Source: Steromphala cineraria (Eukaryota > Mollusca > Gastropoda > Trochida > Trochidae). From it: a stretch of 64,000 nucleotides of DNA. How positions within the stretch are numbered: the stretch's first letter is position 1; every line of letters starts with the position of its first letter. Shown here piece by piece: positions 23,310-34,918 of this stretch. The notes below the pieces were generated by a model. That model did not search any database. It saw only the letters and a list, made by a program, of their open reading frames with translations, and was not told where the DNA came from. The translations under genes and the position numbers were made by a program. Where the stretch lies: NCBI GenBank assembly GCA_916613615.1, contig OU744732.1:48165227-48229226 (forward strand), given 5' to 3'.

Positions 23310-23901
23310 GTAAGCAACACCTTCGTATATTTCGTAAGCTTTGACACTAACATAATTGGGAATGAGAACAATAAAAAATACGTGAAGTGCAGAATAATTG
23401 GATGTTCAGAAATGTTTAGACAACAAAGTTTAAACAAACCGTGAGAGGCTAAATGTGAAAAGAAGCAGAATAAGATGATTTTAGCCGTATTTTATCTTTA
23501 AGCCTTTTCAATCCTCTTGTGAGTGACATAAATGAAATCAAACTAAATGACAAGTAAAATGTGTTAAGGTGTCATTATAGGTTTGAGAATGTGAAATGTG
23601 AATATGATTCAAAAACAGAGAAGTAAGAAAGAAATATAACAAATAAAAACAGATATGCTACTCTTTGGTGTTTGACTTCAACATATCAGAATTTTGCCTT
23701 GCTGTCCAAAACGTACCCACAATCCGTAAAGTCACATTTTACGTTCTTGCAATTCCCTGACTTTCTTGCTAAAAACGACTTTGTCCAAGTAAGGAGATTT
23801 TAGGCAGTAAACGATTTTGATTGTCCAAAAAAAAAGACACAAATCTCGTCGAACAAGTAGACCACATGGACAAAAAGCGGTGAAATTCGACCAGCTGGAT
23901 A

Positions 23902-24551
23902 CCTCCGGATTCCTCCGTATCCACCTTTTTAAATACGGGGTATCCGGAGGCGTATACCTCTACGGAATCTGGATCCGGAGGTATCAGGAAGTGGAAAATT
24001 CAGGTCAGAATATTGGAATCCGGAAAGTGTATACTTTCCCTATCCTAGATCCAGATGGACACTGTCGTATTCTCTTCTGGAACCTAAGTAGATGAGAATA
24101 TTGGGATACGGCACCTGATACCCCATCCGAACCTCACCCGGTCATAAGAGTAGACTATAATAATAATAAAATTAGAATGAAAGGTTTTTCATCGTTTGGT
24201 GCATTCTCTACCTGATGTAGACCTATTGTTAGAAAAACTAAGTTTTAAATAGTAAAAATGGATTATCTGGAGAAATAGGTTGAATCAGTAAATTGATGAT
24301 TTCATCTATCTCTAATCACTTCATAATACAACATATTTGTTGAAGATGTTGGTTTTAATCAACAATAATTGTTGATGGTTTTGATATAATCATAGGAAAT
24401 AGAATTTCAAGATTTCAAGTGTAAAAGGTTATTACATATAGCTTTACACTTTACATATAGCTTACACTATAAAATGATATATTAATAACAGATTTGCAAA
24501 CAAAGCAAAATCTGTTATCTCACTGACAATGACAAAAAGAAGCACTGACAA
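23902..24551 (+). repeat. Left arm of a long palindrome (about 640 bp)
   Basis: Contains CTCCGGATTCCTCCGTATCC, CAGAATATTGGAATCCGGAA, GCACCTGATACCCCA, TCTCTACCTGATGTAGA and AACAGATTTGCAAACAAAGC in order. The reverse complement of 26765-27389 carries the same landmarks in the same order, with point changes and small indels. Confidence 0.8.
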
Positions 24552-24704
24552 TCAAACATTGCCAAGATTCTACCAGTCAAGCATTCAGCCAATGGCTTGT
24601 AAAGTATTCATGGATAAACGCACACCACTTGCAAGTAAGTTTATTACTGCACCTGTTTTGGGGAATCGTTTTAGACGAATTGGATACCTTATCAGTTCAA
24701 AACT

Positions 24705-26642
24705 CTAAATATATTTTTGCTTTTGTATGCTGATGATCTCGTCATATTTTCTGAATCTGTTGAAGGGCTGCAAACACAATTAAATTCGCTATCGAGTTAT
24801 TCAAAGCATTGGGAACTTGAGGTAAATATTGTTAAAACTAAGATAATGGTTTTCCGAAAAGGTGGTAATGTTAAATCGACAGAGCACTGGCTTTATAATG
24901 GTACTGTTATTGATGTTGTCGATACTTTTACATATTTAGGAATACCATTTAACTATAATAACTTATTCTCAAAGGCTTCATTGCAGTTGTCCGATCAGGG
25001 TAGGAGGGCGCTCTTTTCCACATATAATAGGTCATTGTCATTGAATCCCGAATCTCTTCTATTCATTTGTTATAGTTATGTGGGTAGTATATCATTTTAT
25101 GCATCAGAACTTTGAGGACATAATAAGGGATTAAACATTGAAATATTACACTTGGATTATTATACCCCCGACCAACGTCAAAATTTCAAATTTTGCACAT
25201 GTTTTCTATCCTACTAGGAGGGGTGCAGTGCGAAGTTACAGCAAATTTCGTTGATATTTAAATTTTTAAAAATTTCCATGTTTTGAACTTAGTCATTTTC
25301 CAATATCAGATTTGTCCGACCTATTACGTGAAAACTATTCATCCGATTTATTTCAAATTTTGCACATGTCTTCTACCCTACTAGGAGGAGTGCAGTGCGA
25401 AGTAACAACAAATTTCTTTAATATTAGAATATTTTACAAATTTCTATGTTTTGAACTGAGTCATTTTCCAATATCAGATTTGTCCAACCTATAACGGGAA
25501 AACTATTCATCTGATTGATTTCGAATTTTGCACATGTCTTCTTCCCTACTAGGAGGGGTGAGTTCCGAAATTGCAACAAATTTCATTGATATTTAAATTT
25601 TTTACAAATTTCCATATTTTGAACATATAGTCATTTTCCAATATCAGATTTGTCCAACCTATTACGGGAAAAACTTTTCATCTGATTCTTTTCACATTTT
25701 GCATGTGTCTTCTTCCCTACTAGGAGCGGGGCAGTGCCAAATCAAAACTTAAATTGATACAGGTTTTTTGTGTGTTTTTCTTTTTACAAAGTTCCATTTT
25801 TTTTATTAGTCATTTTTCTCAATTCCTCTTTGGGGGTCAAATGCTGTGCAAGAGATGACTACATTGAAAGTAAAAAATAATTCAGTTAGTCAGGGATGCA
25901 CGGTCGGAGGTATTAGTGAGCCACGCTCACGTTTTTGCTTGTTGTAAAATGCTCTAAGGTGTTAAGAAATCAACATGTAGCTCAAAAGTTTATGAGGAAT
26001 TAGGTCGTTATTCGTTGCTATTTACAAACAATATAACATGGTTAAATATTGGTGTAAGTTTTTTATGTCTGATTTTAAGAGGTTGTTAATATCTTCATGA
26101 GAAAATAGAAACCCGTGGTGTCAAGAATTAGGCGTAATAGGTTAAAAGTATATTGTTGAAAATTGGTTTCAGTGAGATATGGTTGAAGCAGGAATTACCA
26201 AAATATTATCTATCAGCTATGAAATAAAGAAAAAAATGATCATGCGGTCCAGTATTTTTCAGTCAGTTTCAGCATATTATAATATAATCTATCAATATTC
26301 GCTTCAATATTATTTATATAAATCTATTCCAAGTCTGTATATAAATTATTTGTCTAAATTTAGGCTTAGTTCCCACCACTTAGCTGTAGAAACTGGTAGA
26401 TATAATAAGTTAAAATTGCTAATGGTAAACGTCTAATGCGTAAAGATGATATAGAAGACGAAATTATTTTCGCATTAAGATGTCCATCGTATATCAACTA
26501 TAGAATATTAAATATCAAACCTTATCATTACAAATGGCCATCAGTATTAAAGTTTATTCAACTTTTTAGTTGTTATAATGTAAAGATATTGTGCAACTTT
26601 GGTAAATATTTATATAAGGCTAGTTTTTTTAGTAATCTATGA
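24705..26642 (+). pseudogene. Decayed LINE ORF2 fragment (RT to C-terminus)
   Basis: The first open stretch begins LLYADDLVIFSESVEGLQTQ, with the YADD catalytic box of non-LTR reverse transcriptase, then LEVNIVKTKIMVFRKGG and TFTYLGIPF, typical of the segment after the active site. It runs to EILHLD near 25155, where a TIR element interrupts. It resumes near 25935 as GVKKSTCSSKVYEELGRYSL, then with frame changes FRLSSHHLAVETGR and EDEIIFALRCPSYINYR, ending at about 26640. This is the usual order of the C-terminal part of this LINE type. The endonuclease and N-terminal RT are absent. Stops and frameshifts make it inactive. The clade was not resolved. Confidence 0.7.
25158..25917. mobile_element. 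TIR element with internal 168-bp tandem repeats
   Basis: Ends are TTATACCCCCGACC on the left and GGTCGGAGGTATTA on the right, an imperfect inverted pair. The interior has four tandem units of 167-171 bp, tracked by TTTTGCACAT at 25191, 25358 and 25526 and a diverged TTTTGCATGT at 25697. Each unit holds CTACTAGGAG and TTTCCAATATCAGATTTGTC. It interrupts the LINE protein between EILHLD and the resumed GVKKST segment. A shared TTATTATACCCCCG head occurs at 31322. Confidence 0.65.
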
Positions 26643-26764
26643 TAAAATTGTAATTGTACATACTCCTTAAAACTCTTTAGTTTAAAGTCACGATGTTCAA
26701 CATCCACAACCTGTACCAATAACATTTTCATTATGAACCAATTATCTAGAATCAGAATCAGATT

Positions 26765-27389
26765 ATCATTGCTTCTTTTTCCATTGTTAGTGAGATCACG
26801 GATTTGCTTTGTTTGCAAATCTGTTATTAATATATTATTTTAAAGTGTAAAGCTATATGTAATAACCTTTTCCAATTAGGATGACACAATGACACATGAA
26901 TCCTGAAATTCTATTTCCTATGATTATATCAAAATCATCAACAATTATTGTAAATCTAAAACAACATCTTCGACCAATATGTTGTATTATATAGTGATTA
27001 GAAATGGATGAAATTATCAATTTATTAGTTCAACCTATTTCACATAATCACTAGAAAATTCATGTTAACTATATTTTTTCTACATCAGGTAGAGAATGTA
27101 AACCTTATAAACCTTTTATTCTTACATTATTGTCTACTCTTATGACTCGGTGAGGATCCAGTGGGGTATCAGGTGCCTTATCCCAGTATTCTCATCTACT
27201 GAGGATCGGAAAGAGAATATGACAGTGTCTGTCCGGATCTAGGATACAGAAAGTATACACCTTCCGGATTCCAATATTCTGACCTGAAATTTTCCACTTC
27301 CGGATACCTCCGTATCCAGGTTCCGTAGAGGTATACGGCTCTTGATTCCACGTATCTAAAAAGGTGAGTATATGGAGGAATCCGGAAGT
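26765..27389 (-). repeat. Right arm of the long palindrome
   Basis: Reverse-complement partner of 23902-24551, aligning from near TTCCGGATTCCTCC to AAAAAGAAGCAATGA. Confidence 0.8.
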
Positions 27390-29400
27390 GTCCTTTATTA
27401 GTTATACTGCTGTTTAGATCCTTTGTTCCTCATACAATGGATTGCAAACCCGTAAAACATATACATGTATCATTAAAATGACAAATTTTAGATATTTTGA
27501 TTATGTATATGATAGCACCATTAAGAGGAATCCGTCAATAGCGTTACTGTCTAGGTACATGCTTGGTGACTAGGCAATAGGGATACATTTTTTAGTCAGT
27601 AATATAACTGCCGCCAGTAATAGCATTACTGTCTAGGAAATTTGCCTGTCAGTAACATTATTGTCCGGAGATATAAAACAACCAAAACGCTGTGTCGCCT
27701 ACTTCAGAAATCCAATTTATTTCTGACTGCATTGAAGAGAGTTTTTATAATACAAAACCACTCAAACACACACAAGAGTTTATCAGATAGCTTTGCACAA
27801 ACATTTAAGTGAGTTGAGTTCACTGGTTTGAGTGAGTTGATTTTACTTTAACAGCTTGTCTAAACACAGTGACACTGTGAGATACACAAGGCACTCTTGT
27901 AAAGATACTTTTTCAATTGATCTGTCTTATCAGGCCACTCATTTTTGTCATAAAATACTATAGTTTTGTCAAGTTAACCCAACTGATAAACTTGTGCGTG
28001 TTTAGATTTTTGATTGTTACATAAGTTATGCATGTGTCTAAAAGTCCTTTACGCAATTCCGCAAATTATTCTTATAGATAACAACTGTACACGAACATTG
28101 AATAGCCTTTATAATTTCAGTCGGACAAGGTTTTAAAAGCCATTGATTTGAGGTCAGTCTCATAAGTTATCAATTTCCAGGATCCATTTCTTTTAACTTT
28201 ACTTTGTGCCAGGCTAAATTTCTTTTTCAGATATGGAATGACATAAACACAATTAAATTTAAAGCTAATAGGTTTGGTGCTGCATGCCAGTGAAAAGGAT
28301 TGTTAAAAAAACATCTCAGCCAAGCCAAGAACGTGTAGTGTTGTGCATGTCCGTGTTTGGTTTTGCTTGCTTCTTCATATAGCAATTCGTATTTCGGATA
28401 GTCAAGAGTAATTGAACGTAAATTTGATTAATCCCATTACATGAATGTTAAATGTCTCATTCCTTTTTAACATTTATTGGTTTAAGGAAGAAATTCCTTT
28501 TAAATGATCATGGTTTTAATAATACATTGTTATTCATCTGTAAAACATCTTACATGTTACATTACCTAATTTTAATCAAATATCAGGGTTCCAAACTTAA
28601 CAATCCCAAATCCGTCATATACATCTTTCTGTGTTATAATGCTACTGATGTTCTCTTTTGTAGAACGAGAAATAGTCTAAGAGCAATCCGTTACCCTTGT
28701 AGAAAAAACGCAACGCTAAATTGTAAAATTAGACTTAATACTAGAAACTTAAAGAGCCATTCCATGATTTTCAAATAATAACGTTTTGCTTTGAAACGAA
28801 CGTATACCGTTTTAGTAACGTTATTAATTGATAATATGTAACATATTCATCTTCATATGGCAATTTCATTATTTAATTTTGTTTTCAATGACAATCTTAT
28901 AAACGTCATCACGTCCAATTAAAATAAATGCTAGTAACCTTTAACTATCATTCTTACTGCTTTATACATGTTTCCAAAATTATGTTCGACAACTTGACTT
29001 GTTTTTATTATCTTTGAACCTTTCTTATGTTTCAAATCAACGCCGCTTAGCGCTAAAATGATACTTCCCTTCAACAGTTGATATTTCTCAATCTAATTAA
29101 CCTTTTGATTAAGTTTGGCATGTGCAGCTCTTGAAAGTCCTTTACCCTAAAACAATCGACTTTATCTTTAACTAAAATCGTGTTTAACAAGATAAACTTC
29201 AATGATAATATCAGCAAACTGCACGCCATACGCATTCAAGTAGCACCTTATTATTTGGTGGATGATGAACTTTCATAATAAGAAGATAAAAGTATTAGGT
29301 CAAAAAGACTACACATGGCATATTTGCTGGTCTGTTATCAAGAACCCTGAATAAACGACATAAAAGAGTCTTCTCAACTCTATAAAACTTGGGTTTTTAT
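27390..29400. other. Non-coding AT-rich DNA
   Basis: No gene or clear repeat. A weak local duplication of TAGCGTTACTGTCTAGG-like phrases is seen at about 27540-27660. Confidence 0.4.
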
Positions 29401-29404
29401 GCCT

Positions 29405-30128
29405 CATTCTCTCCTCACAGAGGCAGCTCAGTGCGAGCAAGCCTCTGTTATATTACGGCAAGATCTCCGGGATCCGGCAGATTGCTCTAGCCGCAAAAAC
29501 GTGTAACTCAATATATCTCCGCTATTTGCAGCCAATGATTCGGAGAATTCTTCACGGTCGTTTTGTGAGAAGGAAGATATCATGCCTTTCTGTTTGTTTC
29601 ATGAATGGCGTGAGAGAGAAATATGTGAAACATCAGATATGGAATGGGTTTTTCATAAAATATAAACTGTTTTACAATTGTGTAGATTATCATTTGTTTT
29701 ATGATAAATTGTATTTGTTTAATTAACCAAAAACAACTAATGAGAAGTTAAAAAGCGATGTTTTGTAAAGTGAAGAGTTATCTCCCCTGGATATTAAATT
29801 TGAACGAAAGCTTTCCCGAAGCATACGGGATTGACCAAGGTTTTGCTAATGACTACTTTTGAAACGGCTTTGCTGATTGCACAACTAACTTCGATAGCAT
29901 TCAATCAGCTTTCTACCTTTCTCTCCCCATTCTCTCCCCCCAGTGGCAGCTCAGTCATACACGAATAAGCCTCTGTTCTATTACGGCTAATACATGGGAT
30001 AGAAATGTAGAAATCTGATTGGAGGCAATCGAAGTTAGTTGTGCAATCAGCGACGCTGGAACCCCAGGATCTTGGCGTAATGGAACAGAGGCGTGCTCGC
30101 ACTGAGCTGCCTATGTGGGGAGAGAATG
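29405..30128. mobile_element. MITE with CATTCTCTCCCCACAGAGGC-type ends, outer pair
   Basis: The left end CATTCTCTCCTCACAGAGGC continues through AGCTCAGTGCGAGCAAGCCT. The right end, in reverse complement at 30128-30057, has the same series with GTGCGAGCACGCCT. The GTGCGAGC-specific arms identify this pair as partners. It is interleaved with, not nested in, the pair at 29928-30205. Confidence 0.6.
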
Positions 30129-30205
30129 TTCAATCCCATGTATTAGCCGTAATAGAACAGAGGCTTATTCGGGTATGACTGAGCTGCCTCTTTAGGGAGA
30201 TAATG
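29928..30205. mobile_element. MITE with the same ends, second (interleaved) pair
   Basis: The left arm has CATTCTCTCC, then CAGCTCAGTCATACACGAAT and GGCTAATACATGGGAT. The right arm in reverse complement has CAGCTCAGTCATACCCGAAT and GGCTAATACATGGGAT. The CATAC-specific arms match each other better than the GTGCGAGC pair. Confidence 0.6.
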
Positions 30206-31320
30206 TATTGCCTCTGCTTTCGGAAATTAAGTATTGTTCAGAACATCTTTTAAGTTATTCAAAGTTTTAATACAAAATAATGTATTCTCCATGAGCTATT
30301 TTTCAGGGACTATATGCTAGTCTACATATTTGCATAACAAGAGTAGGCTTATGTTATTGTAAGATATTGGCAAGGAACATTAATCATATTTGGTAATGGG
30401 ATACAATCAGTCTTTAGTGAATCAGCCACCGCGCTTAGTAAGGGACTATTGATTACTACCAAGCCATGTCGATACCATCGTGAAGATTTTCAGATTTGCG
30501 CGTTTTGTCCTTGGCATCACGGGTCACATGTTCTGTGCCAGCAGATCAGCCCACTGCGAGCTTGTGGAATAGTCCTATCAAATTACAGGTTGTAAAGTAA
30601 TTTTGCGCTGTCCCGCAATCGCATAGCGATATATAACAACTCACTGAACAAAGACACTTTTAACATTATATATTTTCAAGTGCCAGGTCTCAGATACAAA
30701 AAACATGACATATAACTGCTATCTGTTTTAAATTAAAATTTCCACGCAGGAAAGTATTTTGACTCCTGCTTATAATGCAGTGTGTTATAAATTGGTTATT
30801 TTCTGTAAAGATTAAAAGTCGTGTAAATATAAACTCCTCGACCTTAAGTTTGAAATATTTTTTACATATTTTTAATTCCAAACAAAATCACCACAAAATG
30901 AGCTTTTTACATAATCCGTTGTTTGCCTTGGGAATAAGGCTCAAGCCAAATTTATTCATTAAAACAGCTGGTTTTGTATCTGAAACAAACGGTCATAAAC
31001 TGGTTCCAAATTGCTCTCACACTATAATATTCGTATGAATGAGCACTCTAACATGGTCCCCCATTTGCTACGGCCTTGCTAGCCCACTTTAGAAATACAG
31101 TTTAAACACTCTTATCAGTGGGGTGGAATTTTCTTGAAATGCTTTACCTCGATGATAACGTTGCATTGATACCATCAGGAAATATTTCGATGGCTTTTGA
31201 AACGAAGCATAGCTCTTAAGGCCAAGTTCGTGATATTATTTGCCGTTTCAGAGAATAAGTGTTTGTTAACCTTTTGAAATTTACACTCTTGTTGTCCTGC
31301 ATGTATTATAACATGCCATA
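30206..31320. other. Non-coding DNA
   Basis: No gene recognised. Two opposite-strand short frames at 30.7-31.0 kb overlap each other and look fortuitous. Confidence 0.4.
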
Positions 31321-31321
31321 A

Positions 31322-31647
31322 GATTATTATACCCCCGCTACGAAGTAGTCGTGGGTATATAGCGGTCAGCGCGTCCGTCCGTCGTCCGTCCGTCACACTT
31401 TTTGTTCCGCTCATAACTCGAATACTATTTGTTCAAATGTCACGAAACTTCATATGTGTAATCACTATGGTCCCTAGATGTGCCTTTTGTATATTTCGGT
31501 CAGATGCCCTCATTATTTTTTTAGATTTTAGACTTCTTTGTTGTAGAAGTGACTGTTTGAGGAAGTCATTTTTGTTCCGCTCATAACTCGTATATTATTT
31601 GTTCAAATGTCACAAAACTTCAAATTTGTAATCACAATGGTCCCTAA
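31322..31647 (+). repeat. TTATACCCCCG-headed repeat with 170-bp tandem units (left part)
   Basis: A hairpin head, TATACCCCCGCTAC against GTAGTCGTGGGTATA, is followed by GTCCGTCCGTC and then units with TTTGTTCCGCTCATAACTCG at 31401 and 31571 (170 bp apart). The second unit breaks off after AATGGTCCCTA near 31643, where the DIRS-like element begins. The array resumes near 35820. Confidence 0.7.
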
Positions 31648-32530
31648 AAAGGTTTCCCCCCATGACTTGCCCACCCCCGGTGGGTCCCCTATCCGCTCAG
31701 ACCCAGAGTTCGTGGATACGACGAACCCTCCCCTCATTCCTATTTCCGAGGGAGGGAGTGGGAGTACGTCGGGGTCGGACGCGGCCGACAAAATGGACTC
31801 AGTGGCGGAATGGGCGGGGCTTTACCTTCAAGAGGTGGACGAATCACCCTCTTCCACCAAGCGGGCTCGTCTGGAGTCCTTCTGTGAGGAGGAAGCTCCA
31901 CGATGCACGAGACAGGCCTTCCCCCCCCATCGCCTGTTTGACACGGCGGGGAAGGATTTCAGTTTGGCGGTCGCGGCTGCAGCGCCAGGCAGGCTCATTC
32001 CTCCCCTAGTTCTGAAGGACCGCCAGCGGTCCTCCCTTCCGGTGGCAGACCCCCCCCCCCCCCCATCCCTCTTAATCCTCCAGTCTTGGACGAGGACATT
32101 AGACGGGTGGCAACACCCTCGACCCCTCACCACGTCTCGGACGCCCACCTAGTCCACTTGGACAAGGAGGCCAGGTCCATCTTGGGGACGGCTAACTCCA
32201 TTGCTCATGCCTGTAAGGCGATGACGGCCTTTGCCAGGGAGGCGGAGATGGAAAAGTGAGCCCCGGCCCTTTACCGTGCGTTGGGATCCGTGGCGGGTGG
32301 CCTGGCACAGGTCATGCTCAGCGCGGGGCGTATCTCGGCGGGGATCACCAACCTTCGCAGAGATGGGTTCCTCAGTCGGACCAACCTCCCCGTCGGGATT
32401 CGTAGTAATCTCCGAGGAGTCCCCGAACAGCCCAAGCCCTTTTCGCTGGTGCTATCCCTGAAGCCCTCAGACAGCGTCAGGAGGTCCAACAACAGGACCT
32501 GACCAACAGGCTGGCGGGTGAACGGAGGCA
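31644..32530 (+). pseudogene. Gag-like region of the DIRS-like element
   Basis: An acidic, Pro/Ser-rich N-terminal stretch includes MDSVAEWAGLYLQEVDESPS and SPSSTKRARLESFCEEE (in the open stretch to 32152). After a frame change comes a conserved-looking helix-rich piece, LGSVAGGLAQVMLSAGRISA and GITNLRRDGFLSRTNLPVGI (32281-32500). I recall such segments upstream of RT in this retroelement class. A leader ATG belonging to the element itself was not found, so the 5' end may be truncated. Confidence 0.5.
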
Positions 32531-32729
32531 AGGGTTCACTACACCCAAGAAGGGGAAACAGACGCCCCAGCCTCATACTCTCAAGACGGGGGGTGTGTCG
32601 TTTCGGTTCGGGGGTCGGGGAGGGAGAGACTCAGGCAACATCTCCGGCCCCTCACCAGGTAAGCACTCCTCTCAAGGGAAGTGGCCCAAGCGGGGGAAGG
32701 GTGCCTTCATCCTGAGGAAGCAGTGACTC

Positions 32730-33420
32730 GTGGAGCGCGCACCGCTGCTTCTTCCACCTATGATTGTTCCCTTGGATGGCCCTGTCGGAGGGCGTCTGGG
32801 GCAGTTCATGGCGAACTGGGAACAGTTAGGTTTAGATCCCTTTGTGTGTCGGATCCTGGAGCGGGGGTTTCAGATCCCAGTCTTGTCTCCCCCTCCGCTC
32901 ACCTGCAACCTAACGGAGCGACCGCTGTCAGCCAACAGGCTCGCTCTCACGTTGGAACAGGATGAGATTCTCATCGCCAAGGAGGCGGTGGAGGAAGTCC
33001 CGCTCCAGGATCTAACCGCCGGGTTCTACTCACCCGTTCTTGTTCGACCCAAGAGAGATTTGGAAAAATGGCGGCTCATTCACAACATGTCAGTGTTCAA
33101 CCGCTCCTACCTCGTACGGCCGCCATATTTTCGTCTCTTGACTGTCCTAGCGGACGCCCTCTCCAGGCCGGACAAACCCCCGTCCATGGAGTGGAAACTC
33201 CTCCCCAGGGCATTTCAGCAGGTTTGCAGGCACTTCGGGAGACCACACGTAGATCTCTTCGCGACACGGCTGAACCACCAGCTGCCGGTCTACATGTCTC
33301 CCGTCCCCGATCCCGGTGCGTGGGCCTTAGACACTCTATCGTTCCAATGGGAGGGGATGGATGCCTAAGCTTTTCCTCCCCCGAGCATTCTAAATCAAGT
33401 GGTGGCGAAACTTCAGGCGA
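32730..33420 (+). pseudogene. Reverse transcriptase/RNase H ORF with internal deletion
   Basis: The open stretch opens with GGRLGQFMANWEQLGLDPFV-type sequence (in context GPVGGRLGQFMANWEQLGL), then FQIPVLSPPPLTCNL, GFYSPVLVRPKRDLEKWRLI and HNMSVFNRSYLVRPPYFRLL, the first RT blocks of DIRS-like elements. It then jumps directly, near 33145, to VLADALSRPDKPPSMEWKLL, HVDLFATRLNHQLPVYMSPV and PDPGAWALDTLSFQWEGMDA, which belong after RNase H. The RT catalytic boxes and most of RNase H are therefore missing without a frame change. The protein cannot be an active polymerase. Confidence 0.7.
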
Positions 33421-34690
33421 CCCGGGTGATCAGGCTCATCCTGATAGCGCCCCTATGGCTAGCGAGGCCGTGGTTCATACCTCTTCGGAGGTTGTCCCAG
33501 GGGGAACCAATTCCCATTCCACTCTGATGGAATCTCTTAGTGAGCGAGCCAAGCGGGCGGGTACACGAAAACCCGCAAGCGCTGAATCTTCACGCTTGGC
33601 TTGTCTCCAAAAGGGGTTGAAGCGGGCGGGCTTCTCTAAGGAAGTCGCAGCTGCGGTCTCCTCCGCCCAGCGTGCCTCCACCCGTCAACTGTACGACGTG
33701 CAGTGGAGGTCATTTGCCACCTTCTGTTCTGACAAGGGTTGGGACGTCCAGGTAGCTACGGTCCCCCAGGCGGCGGAATACCTAGTGTACCTCAGGGAGG
33801 AGAGGGGACTTAAAGCCTCCTCGATTAACACACATCTAGCGGCAATCATGTCGGTCTTACGCAAGCGTGACTCCTCCGTGGACATCTCCGTCCTTAAGGA
33901 GGTGATTAGGACCTACCGTCAGGTGGACGGGAGGCTCAAACCGAGACCCCCCGAGTGGGACCTAGCGGTTGTCCTCGAGCACCTGTGCTCAGACTTCTAC
34001 GAGCCTCTATCGGGCACCATCATTCTCTCGTCTGACGGTCAAAACTGCCTTCTTGGTGGCAATGGCTTCGGCCGCCAGGGTTTCTGAGCTACACGCCCTT
34101 CAGGCTGTTTTGCTTGGTTCGAAGCGAGGGATGGGGGTAAGGCCTCGCTGGGTCTTGTACCGGACTTCGTATGCAAGAACCAGGGGTCGGACGAACGGGG
34201 CAGGGTTTTCCACATTCCCGCCCTCTCAGACTCAGCCTCCCCCGCGGACGATGAAGCAGACTCCTTTGTCCAGTCCGAGCCCTTCGGATTTACGCAGAAC
34301 GCACGCGTTCTCTCCGCCAGGGGAGGAGGAGATTATTCCTACCTGACTCCCAGGTGAGCACGAAGGAGATAGACAAGCGTCTCCTGGGCGTCTACCTGCG
34401 GTCCGCTATCCTTGACACCTATAAAGCCAAGGAGTTAGCCCCGCCAGCTCGTGCTAACCGTCACGAGATCAGAGCGATCTCGGCCACTATGGCTTTCCAC
34501 AGTAACATCGGCGTAGCGGATATCATTGCGGGCTGTTTCTGGAAGTCCGGCATGGTCTTCGCTAACCACTACCTCCGAGACTTGTCCACGGAAGACCTTG
34601 CGGGTGTGGCCAGACTGGGGCCACAGGTGTTCGCTCAGCACCGCACTGGGGGCTCTGCTCACCCCAGAGGGGTTGCAGCTCACCAATAGG
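33420..34690 (+). pseudogene. Tyrosine recombinase of the DIRS-like element
   Basis: The N-terminal SAM-like/core-binding part includes SSAQRASTRQLYDVQWRSFA, ATVPQAAEYLVYLREERGLK and SSINTHLAAIMSVLRKRDSS. After a frame change near 34030 comes LTVKTAFLVAMASAARVSEL with HAL (box A arginine). A region with more frameshifts follows, then the open stretch from 34354 gives PARANRHEIRAISATMAF (H-x-x-R) and FANHYLRDLS with the candidate nucleophilic tyrosine. All four catalytic positions of a tyrosine recombinase can be seen, but in different frames, so the gene is broken. This enzyme integrates circular DNA of the element in the family. Confidence 0.7.
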
Positions 34691-34918
34691 TCCTTTTCGC
34701 GCTCTGTTGTTTTTGTAATAAACTTCACATCGCACCTCCGTGTCTCGTTTGTTCTCCTTTCGGGTCGGGGCGGGCTCCCTCCTTGCAGGGTACCTGTGCA
34801 CCCACCACTAGGTAGACGATAGTTGAGGGAGTACTTGCTCTTCCGCCTCCTTGCTCTCACAGCCCTCCACCCTCTGTGGTAGTCGGGGCTACGGTGAGTC
34901 GGAGACGGTAGACTACGT

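Larger units (their letters stand above)
23902..27389. mobile_element. Long-arm inverted-repeat element with a LINE fragment in its loop
   Basis: Two arms of roughly 630-650 bp in opposite orientation flank about 2.2 kb. The loop contains a decayed non-LTR retrotransposon 3' half, itself broken by another TIR element. No transposase of the palindrome's own is visible, so it is a long-TIR or foldback-type element or a duplicated-inverted structure. Outer target duplications were not identified. Confidence 0.65.

Noticed and set aside
31603..32148. Minus-strand and third-frame ORFs over the Gag-like region
   Set aside because: Shadow frames of a GC-rich coding region; the plus-strand products have the recognised order.
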